Source of the DNA: Fibrobacter succinogenes
GTDB taxonomy: Bacteria > Fibrobacterota > Fibrobacteria > Fibrobacterales > Fibrobacteraceae
Reading direction: 5' to 3'
Assembly (NCBI RefSeq): GCF_902779965.1
Contig: NZ_CACZDK010000019.1
Location: forward strand, 1 to 56,966
DNA length: 56,966 nt
Positions within the stretch are counted from its first letter, which is position 1; each line of letters starts with the position of its first letter. The notes beneath the pieces are model-generated. The model was given only the letters and a program-made list of their open reading frames with translations, made no database searches and had not been told where the DNA came from. The translations under genes and the position numbers were made by a program. Shown one piece after another: positions 34,755-42,913 of this stretch.

Positions 34755-35482
34755 AAACACATCTGCTCATTTTCGTTTTCTGTTTTATTGTTAGCCAGGC
34801 ATTCGCAGCCCCTGACGTTTTAAACGACAACACTATAGCAGAAAAAGATACCTTTCTCGTAGAGAAGAAAGAACTCACTCAAAACAATAAAACAGAATCT
34901 TTTCATTTATGCTACTTATTGAGCGTTGGGTTCAATTTCGATTCCAGCATATCTGATTTAGACGGCATCATAGCCGGTACAAGCATATTCGATTCAAAAA
35001 GACTACTCGCATACTTATATATGATTAGGCTTGATGTAAAAGAAGTTTCCAAGAACGATATAGAAAGAATCAGTAGACTTTCAATAATCAACCCCATACT
35101 GGATTTCTTTTTAGGGGCATCAATAATCTTTACGCAATCCAATAAGAAACTGACAAATATTCTTCTCCATGCCATGTGGATAAACGCAGGTGGAACTGAA
35201 TTCATATTATTGGGAACTCCTTTCCTAAGCATATCCCTCACAGAAAGTCATGCATTTAAATGGTACTTCATCGAAAACCACTATTACGATAACAAAAAAA
35301 ATGAAAAGGAAGAAAAAGAAGAATTTTTTTACCTCAACGATATTGGCTATTCAATGGAATTTGGAATAAAAGCCAACATCTTCCCTGTATCTGTCATTGC
35401 TGGATGGCAAGCTGAAGCAACAACGAAAAATCGAAATTTTGGGTGGTATATTAGAATATTAGCAATTCCGATGTCATTCTAG
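34751..35482 (+). CDS. secreted protein of unknown function (tandem paralogue A)
   Basis: 243 aa, Sec signal peptide (cleavage after AFAA). Hydrophobic stretches near 110-160 (PILDFFLGASIIF, MWINAGGTEFILLG) suggest a membrane- or outer-membrane-associated protein. Paralogous to the next gene: both share MW...GT.(E/K)(F/Y)IL.G..L....L.ESHA..W and N(F/I)GW near the end. Overlaps the VOC gene stop (ATGA), so coupled translation is expected. No family recognised. Confidence 0.7.
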   Translation: MKTHLLIFVFCFIVSQAFAAPDVLNDNTIAEKDTFLVEKKELTQNNKTESFHLCYLLSVGFNFDSSISDLDGIIAGTSIFDSKRLLAYLYMIRLDVKEVSKNDIERISRLSIINPILDFFLGASIIFTQSNKKLTNILLHAMWINAGGTEFILLGTPFLSISLTESHAFKWYFIENHYYDNKKNEKEEKEEFFYLNDIGYSMEFGIKANIFPVSVIAGWQAEATTKNRNFGWYIRILAIPMSF

Positions 35483-35493
35483 TCTAATATTTT

Positions 35494-35509
35494 TGTTTCA
35501 CGTGAAACA
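35494..35509. promoter_or_regulatory. parS site 4 (exact)
   Basis: TGTTTCACGTGAAACA 12 nt after the preceding stop codon, followed by a repeat block. Confidence 0.9.
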
Positions 35510-35600
35510 GTCGATAGCGAGAGTCGCGACGGGGTGCTTGCACACCGGCATAACCGAGCATGAGACTGTAGAACTATAACGAAGTTATAGTCTCAACATT
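35510..35600. repeat. hairpin-repeat block 2
   Basis: Contains AGCGAGAGTCGCGACGGG and GGCATAACCGAGCATGAG modules also present inside the VOC gene (34398-34450), and the hairpin GAACTATAACGAAGTTATAGTC (shown here only as arms ACTATAAC / GTTATAGT). Confidence 0.7.
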
Positions 35601-35622
35601 TTTAAACTGAAATATTCAAATC

Positions 35623-36363
35623 ATGTTTTCCAAAGTACTTACCATATTCCTCATCTTCATATCTTTTGCCTCTGCAAAGATATCTGCACTGGAAGATTCA
35701 GTGCAGGATTCCACTTTTTCTATAGACCTAAGTAACATCTATGAAAACAAATACAATCCTTTCCAGGTAATATTCCTAGGGGGGATAGGATATACATCTA
35801 CTAAAAGATTTGAAGTGGATATATTTTGCATGAGCGCTCAAGACATGGGGAGCAAACTTTTCGGCATCGACCGACTACTTGCTGACTATACATTTTTAAG
35901 ATTTGACCGCAGGCTAGAAAAGACCGAAGGTGACAAGAAAATCGATGACTTATCAATCGGAAGTGCAGTATCGTTTATAGGATTTGGTTTTCTCGGAATG
36001 GCAGCTCCAAAAGAAAGTACCTTACGGAAAATAGCACTTGGAGGAATGTGGTTTGCATCCGGAACAACAAAGTACATATTGCATGGGAATAACCTTTCTG
36101 GAGTTGCACTGGCTGAAAGCCATGCCATAGAATGGTTCCTTAGATCTGAAGGAAAAGACAACAAATATCATTATTCCGCTAAAGAGTTCGGATTCATCGA
36201 AGAAGTGGGTATACAATTTGGGATTTTCTTAGCTCAAGTAACGGCAGGTGCATCTTTTGAAATAACCAACAAGCAACGCAACATTGGATGGTTCTTGAAA
36301 ATGATTACACTTCCGTTCTTCATAGAAAACTTTTCGCGACAAGAACAAAAACCAGCTCACTAA
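35623..36363 (+). CDS. secreted protein of unknown function (tandem paralogue B)
   Basis: 246 aa, signal peptide (MFSKVLTIFLIFISFASA). Paralogue of the 34751 gene by the shared pattern MW.ASGTTKYILHG...ALAESHAIEWF and NIGWFLKMITLP. Likely a beta-rich or membrane-associated protein. Separated from paralogue A by a parS site and a hairpin block, so the duplication is older than, or was later invaded by, the repeats. Confidence 0.7.
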   Translation: MFSKVLTIFLIFISFASAKISALEDSVQDSTFSIDLSNIYENKYNPFQVIFLGGIGYTSTKRFEVDIFCMSAQDMGSKLFGIDRLLADYTFLRFDRRLEKTEGDKKIDDLSIGSAVSFIGFGFLGMAAPKESTLRKIALGGMWFASGTTKYILHGNNLSGVALAESHAIEWFLRSEGKDNKYHYSAKEFGFIEEVGIQFGIFLAQVTAGASFEITNKQRNIGWFLKMITLPFFIENFSRQEQKPAH

Positions 36364-36454
36364 CAAATATCCTTGCATTTTCTCATCCATTTGATTAGAT
36401 TTACACACAACTTAATTATCTATTTAATCTTTTCAAATATATCTTGGGGGAGTT

Positions 36455-37174
36455 ATGAACTCTAAAATTCTTCTTTTAGCAGCAGCACTATTTGTTGCCT
36501 GTAGCGACGATTCTTCAAGCACAGCACCCGTCAACAATCCACCCATTAATAATACTGTAGGATATACCTACACCAACTGTCTCCAAACAGTATTCGATTA
36601 CAAGAGGTCAGTTCTTTCTCTCTACGACAAGGATTATCATGGTTTAGTACCAGACAGTCTTTACATGGACAAGGGTAGCGCTAGTAATAGAGGCAAATCC
36701 ATCTACATTTACAAAGACTATTGGAACGGCACACACCTCGACAGCGTTTACGAAGCAAACCTCCGCAATGGTGAATGGACATACCAGACCACTGTAAGAA
36801 CCCTAGAACCTACAGTTGTACACGAAGGCAACATTTGGACAATAACTGAAACAGTCGGCGATGTAAGCAACACAATGACCATCTATTTCGATGGGGATTC
36901 CCTGGCCACCACATCCTCCGACGAAGACGGCGAATTTACCATCACTTACGTCATGAAAACAGATACTATTTTCAGAATTGATTATAATGAAATCATTGTC
37001 ATGGACGAGAACGATAAAAATACCTGCTATAGGAAAGAACATCGTGGCGACATTTGGTACACCTGGAATCGTTACGAAACTGGTGTTAAAGACGGGATGG
37101 TCATACTGACCGATACACATACGGAAGATGGGGAAGACCGCAAGACCGGAACTTACTTCTTTTTATACCGCTAA
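36455..37174 (+). CDS. lipoprotein of unknown function
   Basis: 239 aa; signal with lipobox LFVAC and CSDDSSS following, like the GH45 lipoproteins. RBS GGGGGAG. Beta-rich. The DKDYHGLVPDS segment near 60 links it to the secreted protein at 32901 (NDNYHGLIIDS). Rich in Asp/Thr, no enzymatic motif seen. Confidence 0.7.
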   Translation: MNSKILLLAAALFVACSDDSSSTAPVNNPPINNTVGYTYTNCLQTVFDYKRSVLSLYDKDYHGLVPDSLYMDKGSASNRGKSIYIYKDYWNGTHLDSVYEANLRNGEWTYQTTVRTLEPTVVHEGNIWTITETVGDVSNTMTIYFDGDSLATTSSDEDGEFTITYVMKTDTIFRIDYNEIIVMDENDKNTCYRKEHRGDIWYTWNRYETGVKDGMVILTDTHTEDGEDRKTGTYFFLYR

Positions 37175-37196
37175 CATTTAGCTTTAAATTTCTTGA

Positions 37197-37226
37197 ACAT
37201 CCCCCCAGAATCGGGAGGATTTTTTA
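37197..37226 (+). terminator. terminator of the 36455 lipoprotein gene
   Basis: ATCCCCCC / CGGGAGGAT stem with one mismatch, then TTTTTT. Confidence 0.7.
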
Positions 37227-37228
37227 TA

Positions 37229-37500
37229 TGTTTGGACTATAGCAAAGCCATAGTCCAACAACCATCGGTCAGCAAATAAAAAAATGCAAGCATTTTTTCG
37301 CTTTCTGACCTCGGCTGTGTTTCACGTGAAACCTCTACAGGGCGAATGTAGCGCCCATACTTGTATGGGCATTACTGAGCCCCAAGAGGTAGGATACAAA
37401 GTGTCCTAACAATTGTAAACCGAGGAAGCGGCGGGAAACTTGTTTACCGACATTTTCGAGGTGCAGCAAGTTGGCTCCGAAGGAGCAAACATAGTCCAAA
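37229..37500. repeat. hairpin-repeat block 3 (closest relative of the VOC insert)
   Basis: Runs in the same order as the VOC insert: a TTTGGACTATAG.../...CTATAGTCCAA-type hairpin, ACCATCGGTCAGCAAATAAA, an AATGC/GCATT hairpin, a parS-like site, a CCCATACTTGTATGGG palindrome, a GGATACAAAGTGTCC hairpin and a third copy of the 91-nt unit (37410-37491). It is intergenic here, so it shows what was inserted into the VOC gene. Confidence 0.8.
37318..37333. promoter_or_regulatory. parS-like site 5 (one mismatch)
   Basis: TGTTTCACGTGAAACC; last base differs from the consensus palindrome. Confidence 0.8.
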
Positions 37501-37881
37501 CAAAAACAAAGCGATTCTCACCTTAACAACATTTGCGCAAGCGCTATGTTGGTCGGCTCGGTTATGGAAAGCATGCAAGCATACTTTCCGCAACTCTCGC
37601 CTTAACAACATCTCAACATTTATCAAAATGTTATCAACATATATTTTATGAATTTTAGGGAGCGGGGGAGTTTGTTAATTGTTTTCTAAAAAAGTTATAC
37701 TAAATTTCAAATCGGATCGAAAATGTTTGGACACTTCGTGTCCTACCTTAATCGCCTCGGTCATAGAACATACAAGTATGTTCTGCGACTCTCGGCTCAT
37801 AAGGTTTCACGTGAAACATGCAACCATAATTCCAACAAAAGGGAGATTCCCGCTCGGTGGCGGGAATGACAATAAAAAAAC
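37501..37881. other. repeat-filled intergenic region upstream of rsmG
   Basis: No supported gene. Contains further hairpins (TGGAAAGCATGC / GCATACTTTCCG near 37564, TTTGGACACTTCGTGTCC near 37727, AGAACATACAAGTATGTTCT at 37765-37784), a parS-like site, AT-rich stretch with TTATCAACATA near 37628, and a GCCCG-type palindrome directly before rsmG. Confidence 0.6.
37803..37818. promoter_or_regulatory. parS-like site 6 (one mismatch), nearest to parAB
   Basis: GGTTTCACGTGAAACA; first base differs from consensus. Lies 64 nt before rsmG. Confidence 0.82.
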
Positions 37882-38535
37882 TTGAGTTATAAAACTAACA
37901 AAGCGCAGCAAGATCTTTTGAACCAGTTCCTCTCGGGACATGGTGCACAGCTGTCCGATGAAACTCTCGACAAGCTTTACCAGTTTGCAGACTTGGTGGT
38001 GGACACCAAGGAATATGGTAACTTGATTTCGGCAAAGGATTCTGAAAAGTTTTTAAGCAGGCACATTGCCGACTCGCTCGTTCCCTTTGTGTTTTTAGGA
38101 AAGGAAATTTCCGCTCAAGGTGGCAAATTCCGTTGGGTAGATATGGGTGCTGGTGCAGGTTGCCCAGTTTTCCCGCTTGCGATTGCCATGCCGAACGTAC
38201 AGTTCTATGCTGTCGAACCGCGTCATATGCGCGTGAACTTTATGCAGATGGTCAAGGAAAAACTCCACTTGGATAACTTGACTGTCGTCGGCAAGCGCTT
38301 TGAAACTTCCGGTCTTTCCAATCTTGATTTTATCAGTTGCCGTGCCCTTTCGACTTTCGAAAACGATTGGGAACGCGCCAAGGCCGGACTCAAGGCAAGT
38401 GGCACATTCGTCACCCTTAAGAGTTACAATAACATTGTCCATTTGGAAAACGATCCAAAAGTTCATATTCAAAAATACGAACTTCCAGAAGAAGAACAGG
38501 TGTACGCTTTAGTCACCCGAGGTAATAATGAGTAA
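37882..38535 (+). CDS. rsmG: 16S rRNA (guanine-N7) methyltransferase RsmG
   Basis: 217 aa starting at TTG (no better ATG keeps the conserved N-terminus). Methylates G527 of 16S rRNA. Class I SAM fold: NLISAKDSEKFLSRHIADSL (family hallmark), SAM loop DMGAGAG (87-93), VEPRHMRVNFM. No clear RBS; a GCCCG-type palindrome ends 12 nt upstream. First gene of rsmG-parA-parB, the classical origin-proximal order, and overlaps parA by 8 nt. Confidence 0.93.
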   Translation: MSYKTNKAQQDLLNQFLSGHGAQLSDETLDKLYQFADLVVDTKEYGNLISAKDSEKFLSRHIADSLVPFVFLGKEISAQGGKFRWVDMGAGAGCPVFPLAIAMPNVQFYAVEPRHMRVNFMQMVKEKLHLDNLTVVGKRFETSGLSNLDFISCRALSTFENDWERAKAGLKASGTFVTLKSYNNIVHLENDPKVHIQKYELPEEEQVYALVTRGNNE

Positions 38536-39313
38536 AATTATCGCCATATGCAACCAGAAAGGTGGAGTCGGCAAGACTACAACGGCCGTGAACTTGGCCG
38601 CCAGTTTTGCAGCCCTTGAAAAGAAGACTCTTCTCTTAGACATGGACCCGCAGGGTAATGCCTCGCAGGGTTTAGGTTTCATGGAATCCCAGGAAATGGA
38701 TATCCACGAAATCTTGGACATGGCTGGCAATCCGGATAATCTCACAATTGAAAATATTAAGCCTGCCATTTTGGACACGCCGCTTGATTTTTTGAAGATT
38801 ATTACTTCTGGACCTGACCTCGCTGTCATGGAAATCGAACTTGTCAACGCCATGAGCCGCGAACGCAGACTCGAACGCGTGATGAATATTCTCAAGCAGG
38901 AGTTCGATTTCATCATTATCGACGCTCCTCCGAGCTTAAACTTATTAACAATTAATACACTAACAGCAGCGACTAGCGTTCTCATTCCGGTGCAGTGTGA
39001 ATATTATGCATTGCAGGGTATGACTGAACTTTTCAAGACGATTCGCGAAGTTCAGAAGAACCTGAATTCTAACTTGAAAATCGAAGGCGCTCTCCTCACG
39101 ATGTACGATTCTCGCTTGAGCCTCTCGAAGCAGGTTGCCGAAGAAGTTCGCGAAAACTTGAGCGATACCGTTTTCCAGACGATGATTCCGCGCAACGTCA
39201 AGTTGAGTGAAGCTCCGTCTCACGGCAAGCCGGTCATCCTTTACGATGTTCAGAGCACGGGTTCGCAATCCTACATGAAACTCGCCGAAGAAATATTGAA
39301 TAAGGAAAAGTGA
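38528..39313 (+). CDS. parA: chromosome-partitioning ATPase ParA (Soj)
   Basis: 261 aa. Deviant Walker A QKGGVGKTTTAVN near 10-22, DMDPQGNAS, DFIIIDAPPSL, and PVQCEYYALQG. Works with ParB-parS complexes to segregate the origin region. The start overlaps rsmG. A spacer of ~140 nt filled with a dispersed repeat separates it from parB. Confidence 0.97.
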   Translation: MSKIIAICNQKGGVGKTTTAVNLAASFAALEKKTLLLDMDPQGNASQGLGFMESQEMDIHEILDMAGNPDNLTIENIKPAILDTPLDFLKIITSGPDLAVMEIELVNAMSRERRLERVMNILKQEFDFIIIDAPPSLNLLTINTLTAATSVLIPVQCEYYALQGMTELFKTIREVQKNLNSNLKIEGALLTMYDSRLSLSKQVAEEVRENLSDTVFQTMIPRNVKLSEAPSHGKPVILYDVQSTGSQSYMKLAEEILNKEK

Positions 39314-39316
39314 CGA

Positions 39317-39404
39317 ACGTCATCCTGAGGGTACCGAAGGATCCAGGCAACAACTTCACTGGATTCTTCGACTTCGCCTAACGGCTTCGCTCAGAATGAC
39401 ATCA
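39317..39404. repeat. dispersed inverted repeat between parA and parB
   Basis: ACGTCATCCTGAGGGTACCG...GGATCCAG on the left mirrors CTGGATTCTTCGACTTCG...CTCAGAATGACA on the right, forming a long imperfect hairpin. Followed by spacer run ACTATTAACTACTAACTGAG up to the parB start. Confidence 0.75.
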
Positions 39405-39453
39405 ATCTATAACTTTCTCTAGCAACTATTAACTACTAACTGAGAACTAAAAA

Positions 39454-40476
39454 ATGGGTAAACAAGCACTTGGTCGCGGTCTTTCTGCAATTTTCAAAGC
39501 ACACGATGTTCTCGGCAATTCTGTCGATAACGCTATCAACAATTCCGCAGCTCCTGAAAACGCAAATCCGGATAATCAGAAAATCGTCGAAATCAACATC
39601 GACTTGATTGACCCGAACCCGTTCCAGCCGCGTAAGTTCTTCGACGATGACGAACTTGTTGAACTCGCCGAAACCATCGAAAAGCATGGTCTTATCCAGC
39701 CGATCGCAGTCCGCAAGGTAGGCGACCGTTACCAGATCATCAGCGGTGAACGCCGTACCCGCGCATCCAAACTCGCAAACTGCAGAACCATCAAGGCTCA
39801 GGTTTACGAAAACCTCGACGACAAGACCATGAGCGAATGGGCCTTGATCGAAAATATCCAGCGCGTGGACTTGAACCCGATCGAAGTCGCTCAATCTTAT
39901 CAACAATTAATTGACAATCACAATTACACACATGAAGACCTTGCAAAGACGGTAGGCAAGTCTCGTTCTGCCATCACGAACGCACTTCGTCTTTTGAAGC
40001 TCCCGAACCAGGTCCAGGCATGGATCCAGGAAGGCAAACTTGCAGGTGGTGCCGCCCGTGCTCTTTGCAGTGAAAAAATTGCAGACCCGGAAGCACTCGC
40101 CAAACGTGTTATCGAAGAAGGTTTGAACGTTCGCCAGATCGAAGCCATCAGCCGTGGTGAAGATCCGTTTGCACAGACGAGAGACGAGAGTGGAGAGACG
40201 AGAGAAGGCAAATCTGAAAATAGTGCAGCCGCTCCTGAAGAAGAGCTCCCGCCGGAAGTTCATGGTTCTGAAGATTTCGAATCTGATGTTCCTGCAAAAC
40301 CGAAGGTTGAACTCAGCGCCGATATGAAGCAGTTCGAATCACGCCTCGAAACTTTCTTCGGAACGAAGGTCGCCTTGAACCCGAATGCCAAGGACCAGAC
40401 CAAGGGCACAATTGTTATCAACTATTATTCTATGGATGACCTGACCCGAATCCAGGAAATCATGGAAAACCGCTAA
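39454..40476 (+). CDS. parB: chromosome-partitioning protein ParB (Spo0J)
   Basis: 340 aa CTP-dependent DNA clamp that loads at parS. GRGLSAIF at the N-terminus, IDLIDPNPFQPRKFF, GERRTRASKLA (CTPase motif), the HTH HEDLAKTVGKSRSAITNALRLL. A variable linker near 240-275 contains TRDESGETREGKSEN, encoded by a GAGAGACGAGAG spacer repeat. C-terminal dimerisation part begins near 285. The six parS sites upstream are its expected targets. Confidence 0.97.
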   Translation: MGKQALGRGLSAIFKAHDVLGNSVDNAINNSAAPENANPDNQKIVEINIDLIDPNPFQPRKFFDDDELVELAETIEKHGLIQPIAVRKVGDRYQIISGERRTRASKLANCRTIKAQVYENLDDKTMSEWALIENIQRVDLNPIEVAQSYQQLIDNHNYTHEDLAKTVGKSRSAITNALRLLKLPNQVQAWIQEGKLAGGAARALCSEKIADPEALAKRVIEEGLNVRQIEAISRGEDPFAQTRDESGETREGKSENSAAAPEEELPPEVHGSEDFESDVPAKPKVELSADMKQFESRLETFFGTKVALNPNAKDQTKGTIVINYYSMDDLTRIQEIMENR

Positions 40477-40486
40477 CGGTAAAATC

Positions 40487-41287
40487 GTGAGTCGTAAGTA
40501 TTACACAATCCAGATCATTCCGGAAAATCCGTACGGCACAAAGAAGTACCGCATTTCGAGCAAGCAGTTTATCTTGTTCAATGTCGGGCTTGTCATTGTC
40601 GCCATTATCCTCATTTTATTCATCGTTCACATCGCCAAAATCAACAAGACGCTTGCGAACTATGAAAAAATGCGCGTGCACAATGCGCAGCTCGTGAAGC
40701 AGAACGCCAACTACGAAGAGCTCTTTTCACGACTCGATTCCTTGTGGATCATGGAAAACCGTATCCAGAATATTTTCGAAACTTTCCTGGAAAACGACTC
40801 CAACAAAATCAACAGCATTATCGAGCGCAACCGATTTGCGCATGTGCCTTCCCAGAAGAACCACATCGATTTCGAAGGTATCCACAACTGGTTGACCACT
40901 GACGAAAAAATCAGAATGGAACGTATCCCGAACGTGATTCCGGCCGTGGGCATCATCAGCAAAAAGTTCTCTTACGAAAACAAGCATTTGGGAATTGACA
41001 TTTCCGCTCGCAAAGGAAACCCGGTTTTTGCATCGGGCAGTGGAAAAGTCACTTTTGCAGGTCATAGCGGCGACCTCGGAAATACAGTTGTCATTGACCA
41101 CCAGAACGGTTACAAGTCCTCCTATTCACATCTGAAAACGATAAAAACAAAAAGAGGATCTAACGTAACAAAGGGCGATGTCATCGGTTACATTGGAGAA
41201 ACCGGCAACACGAGCGGCCCGCATTTGCATTACGCTGTTACTAAAAACAACGTTCCACAAGATCCAGAAACGATATTTACTTATTAG
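40487..41287 (+). CDS. M23 (LytM) zinc metallopeptidase, membrane anchored
   Basis: 266 aa, GTG start 10 nt after parB. One transmembrane helix (residues ~29-48), coiled coil to ~85, and a C-terminal LytM domain with the ligand set HLGID, SYSHL and PHLHY, so probably an active peptidoglycan endopeptidase facing the periplasm. Cotranscribed with parB and the bactofilin; M23 peptidase plus bactofilin is a known pair controlling cell shape. Confidence 0.93.
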   Translation: MSRKYYTIQIIPENPYGTKKYRISSKQFILFNVGLVIVAIILILFIVHIAKINKTLANYEKMRVHNAQLVKQNANYEELFSRLDSLWIMENRIQNIFETFLENDSNKINSIIERNRFAHVPSQKNHIDFEGIHNWLTTDEKIRMERIPNVIPAVGIISKKFSYENKHLGIDISARKGNPVFASGSGKVTFAGHSGDLGNTVVIDHQNGYKSSYSHLKTIKTKRGSNVTKGDVIGYIGETGNTSGPHLHYAVTKNNVPQDPETIFTY

Positions 41288-41296
41288 AGGTAAGCC

Positions 41297-41650
41297 ATGT
41301 CAAAGAACGAACAGGAATTTACCCAAATTGGAAGAAGTGTCCAGGTCGATGGAGACATTACCGGAAAGACGGATTTACGAATTGCCGGTAAGGTTTACGG
41401 AAATATTTCTATCGATGGAGAATTGATTCTTGAAAAGTATGCCATTGTAGAAGGCGACGTCAAGTGTGGCGCTGCCATTCTTGCTGGTTCCATCAAAGGC
41501 GATGTGGATTGCAAGACAAAGCTTATTCTTCAGGATAACTCCAAAATTGTCGGAAATGTAAAGGCAGAACAGCTTATCATTAACGAAGGTGCCATTTTCC
41601 AAGGTAACTGCGACATGAATGAAGCGCTCGCAGCAAAAAAGGAAAAGTAA
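41297..41650 (+). CDS. bactofilin (polymer-forming cytoskeletal protein)
   Basis: 117 aa. Central right-handed beta-helix repeats (QVDGDITGKTDLRIAGKVYGNIS, GDVKCGAAILAGSIKGDVDCKTKLILQDNSKIVGNV) with short charged ends, the normal bactofilin size. Starts 9 nt after the M23 gene; the pair likely directs local cell-wall remodelling. RBS GAGG. Confidence 0.95.
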   Translation: MSKNEQEFTQIGRSVQVDGDITGKTDLRIAGKVYGNISIDGELILEKYAIVEGDVKCGAAILAGSIKGDVDCKTKLILQDNSKIVGNVKAEQLIINEGAIFQGNCDMNEALAAKKEK

Positions 41651-42021
41651 TCAACCACCTATATTAAATAATATTAGATATATTTATATATGATATTTAG
41701 TATTTAATGTGGTGAATAGTGAATAAAAATTTTGACCAGGAAACGTAACTCGATGATATTCAACGAGATACGAAAATAAATAAAATGTGGATTAATGTTG
41801 AAAATTTCAATTCTATTCACATTCGTCAACGTTGACAGATGTTGAACCTTAGTTTTCAATGTTTATTCACGAGGTGGTAACAAAAGTATGTTGAAGATTT
41901 AGTGAAATTGTGCATAAATGCTCATAAAGTATGAACTAAATCACACAAAGTATAAAAAAAACATCCACCATCACGTTTTCTGTTATCAATAGCTATATTC
42001 ATTTATGATCTACGTAGATGT
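41651..42021. other. AT-rich intergenic region
   Basis: No gene supported. Contains GTCAACGTTGAC palindrome near 41826, one near-DnaA box (TGTGGATTA near 41785), and several TGTTGAA/TTCAACA motifs. No terminator is obvious after the bactofilin. Confidence 0.5.
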
Positions 42022-42759
42022 ATGAAAAATAAAGTATTAAAAATAGGTCAGATATCGGACGCCCATATTGGGAGAGATTCTAACCCTGTGCAGGAGATCG
42101 ATGTTCGGGAGAACTTTCTTACTGCATATAATTCCGATTCCATGAGGAATCTGGATCTTTTGGTACTTTCTGGGGATTTGGCAGACGATGCCGCTCTCGG
42201 TGCTTATTCCTTTATTGCCGATATTTTAAAAGATTGCAAAGTTCCGGTATGCATTATTCCGGGAAACCATGACAATTTAGAAGTCATGGAAAAGTTTTTT
42301 GATTTGAAGGGTAAAGTTCATAACGGCAAGTGCTATTACCGTTATGATATTGACGGCCGTTCCATTTTCTTTTTAGACAGTGCGAACGGTACGGTTTCTA
42401 GCGAACAGCTTTCGTGGCTCGAAGAAGAAACCGCAAAGGTCGATGGTGAAGTTCTGTTGTTCCTCCATCATCCGCCATGTCATTGTGACCACAAGTTCAT
42501 GGACTTGAGATATTCACTCCAGAATATGGACGAGGTCCAGGCGACGCTTGCGAAGATCAAGAATCTCAAGCATATTTTCGTGGGCCATTATCACAGTGAG
42601 ATGACGGTGCAGTTGGGAGACAAGACGGTTTATGTAACGCCTTCGACGCAGATGCAGATCGATCCAAACATTTCTGTATTTTGTTTGAGCTCGGCGGCAC
42701 CGCGTTGGCGCGTGATTGAATGGGGTGAAAATTTTTTGGAAACAAAAGTCTATTTTTAA
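42022..42759 (+). CDS. metallophosphoesterase, CpdA/Icc-like
   Basis: 245 aa soluble calcineurin-like phosphoesterase. Ligands: QISDAHIG, LSGDLADD, GNHDN, LHHPPCHCD, GHYHSEM. Order and spacing resemble 3',5'-cyclic AMP phosphodiesterase CpdA; cAMP as substrate is not proven. A TATATT sits ~30 nt before ATG; no strong RBS. Confidence 0.88.
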   Translation: MKNKVLKIGQISDAHIGRDSNPVQEIDVRENFLTAYNSDSMRNLDLLVLSGDLADDAALGAYSFIADILKDCKVPVCIIPGNHDNLEVMEKFFDLKGKVHNGKCYYRYDIDGRSIFFLDSANGTVSSEQLSWLEEETAKVDGEVLLFLHHPPCHCDHKFMDLRYSLQNMDEVQATLAKIKNLKHIFVGHYHSEMTVQLGDKTVYVTPSTQMQIDPNISVFCLSSAAPRWRVIEWGENFLETKVYF

Positions 42760-42820
42760 GGTATATTTTTAGAACAACCCCTTGAAATTTAATATCACTT
42801 TTGCTAAATTTGCAATCGAT

Positions 42821-42892
42821 GGCGGTTTAGCTCAGTGGTAGAGCACTGGAATCATAATCCATTGGTCCGGGGTTCAAATCCCTGAACCGCTA
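42821..42892 (+). tRNA. tRNA-Met (anticodon CAT)
   Basis: 72-nt cloverleaf: acceptor GGCGGTT / AACCGCT, D-arm GCTC-AGTGGTA-GAGC, anticodon loop ATCATAA with CAT, T-arm CGGGG-TTCAAAT-CCCTG, discriminator A, no encoded CCA. It lacks the three G-C pairs of initiators, so it is elongator Met or the lysidine-modified Ile2. Position 1-72 is G-U and 27-43 is C-U. Confidence 0.93.
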
Positions 42893-42913
42893 TTACAAAA
42901 AAAAGAGGCGAGC

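Noticed and set aside
33765-37800. CRISPR array
   Set aside because: Many palindromes and direct repeats are present, but repeat size, spacing and spacer pattern are irregular and no cas genes occur.
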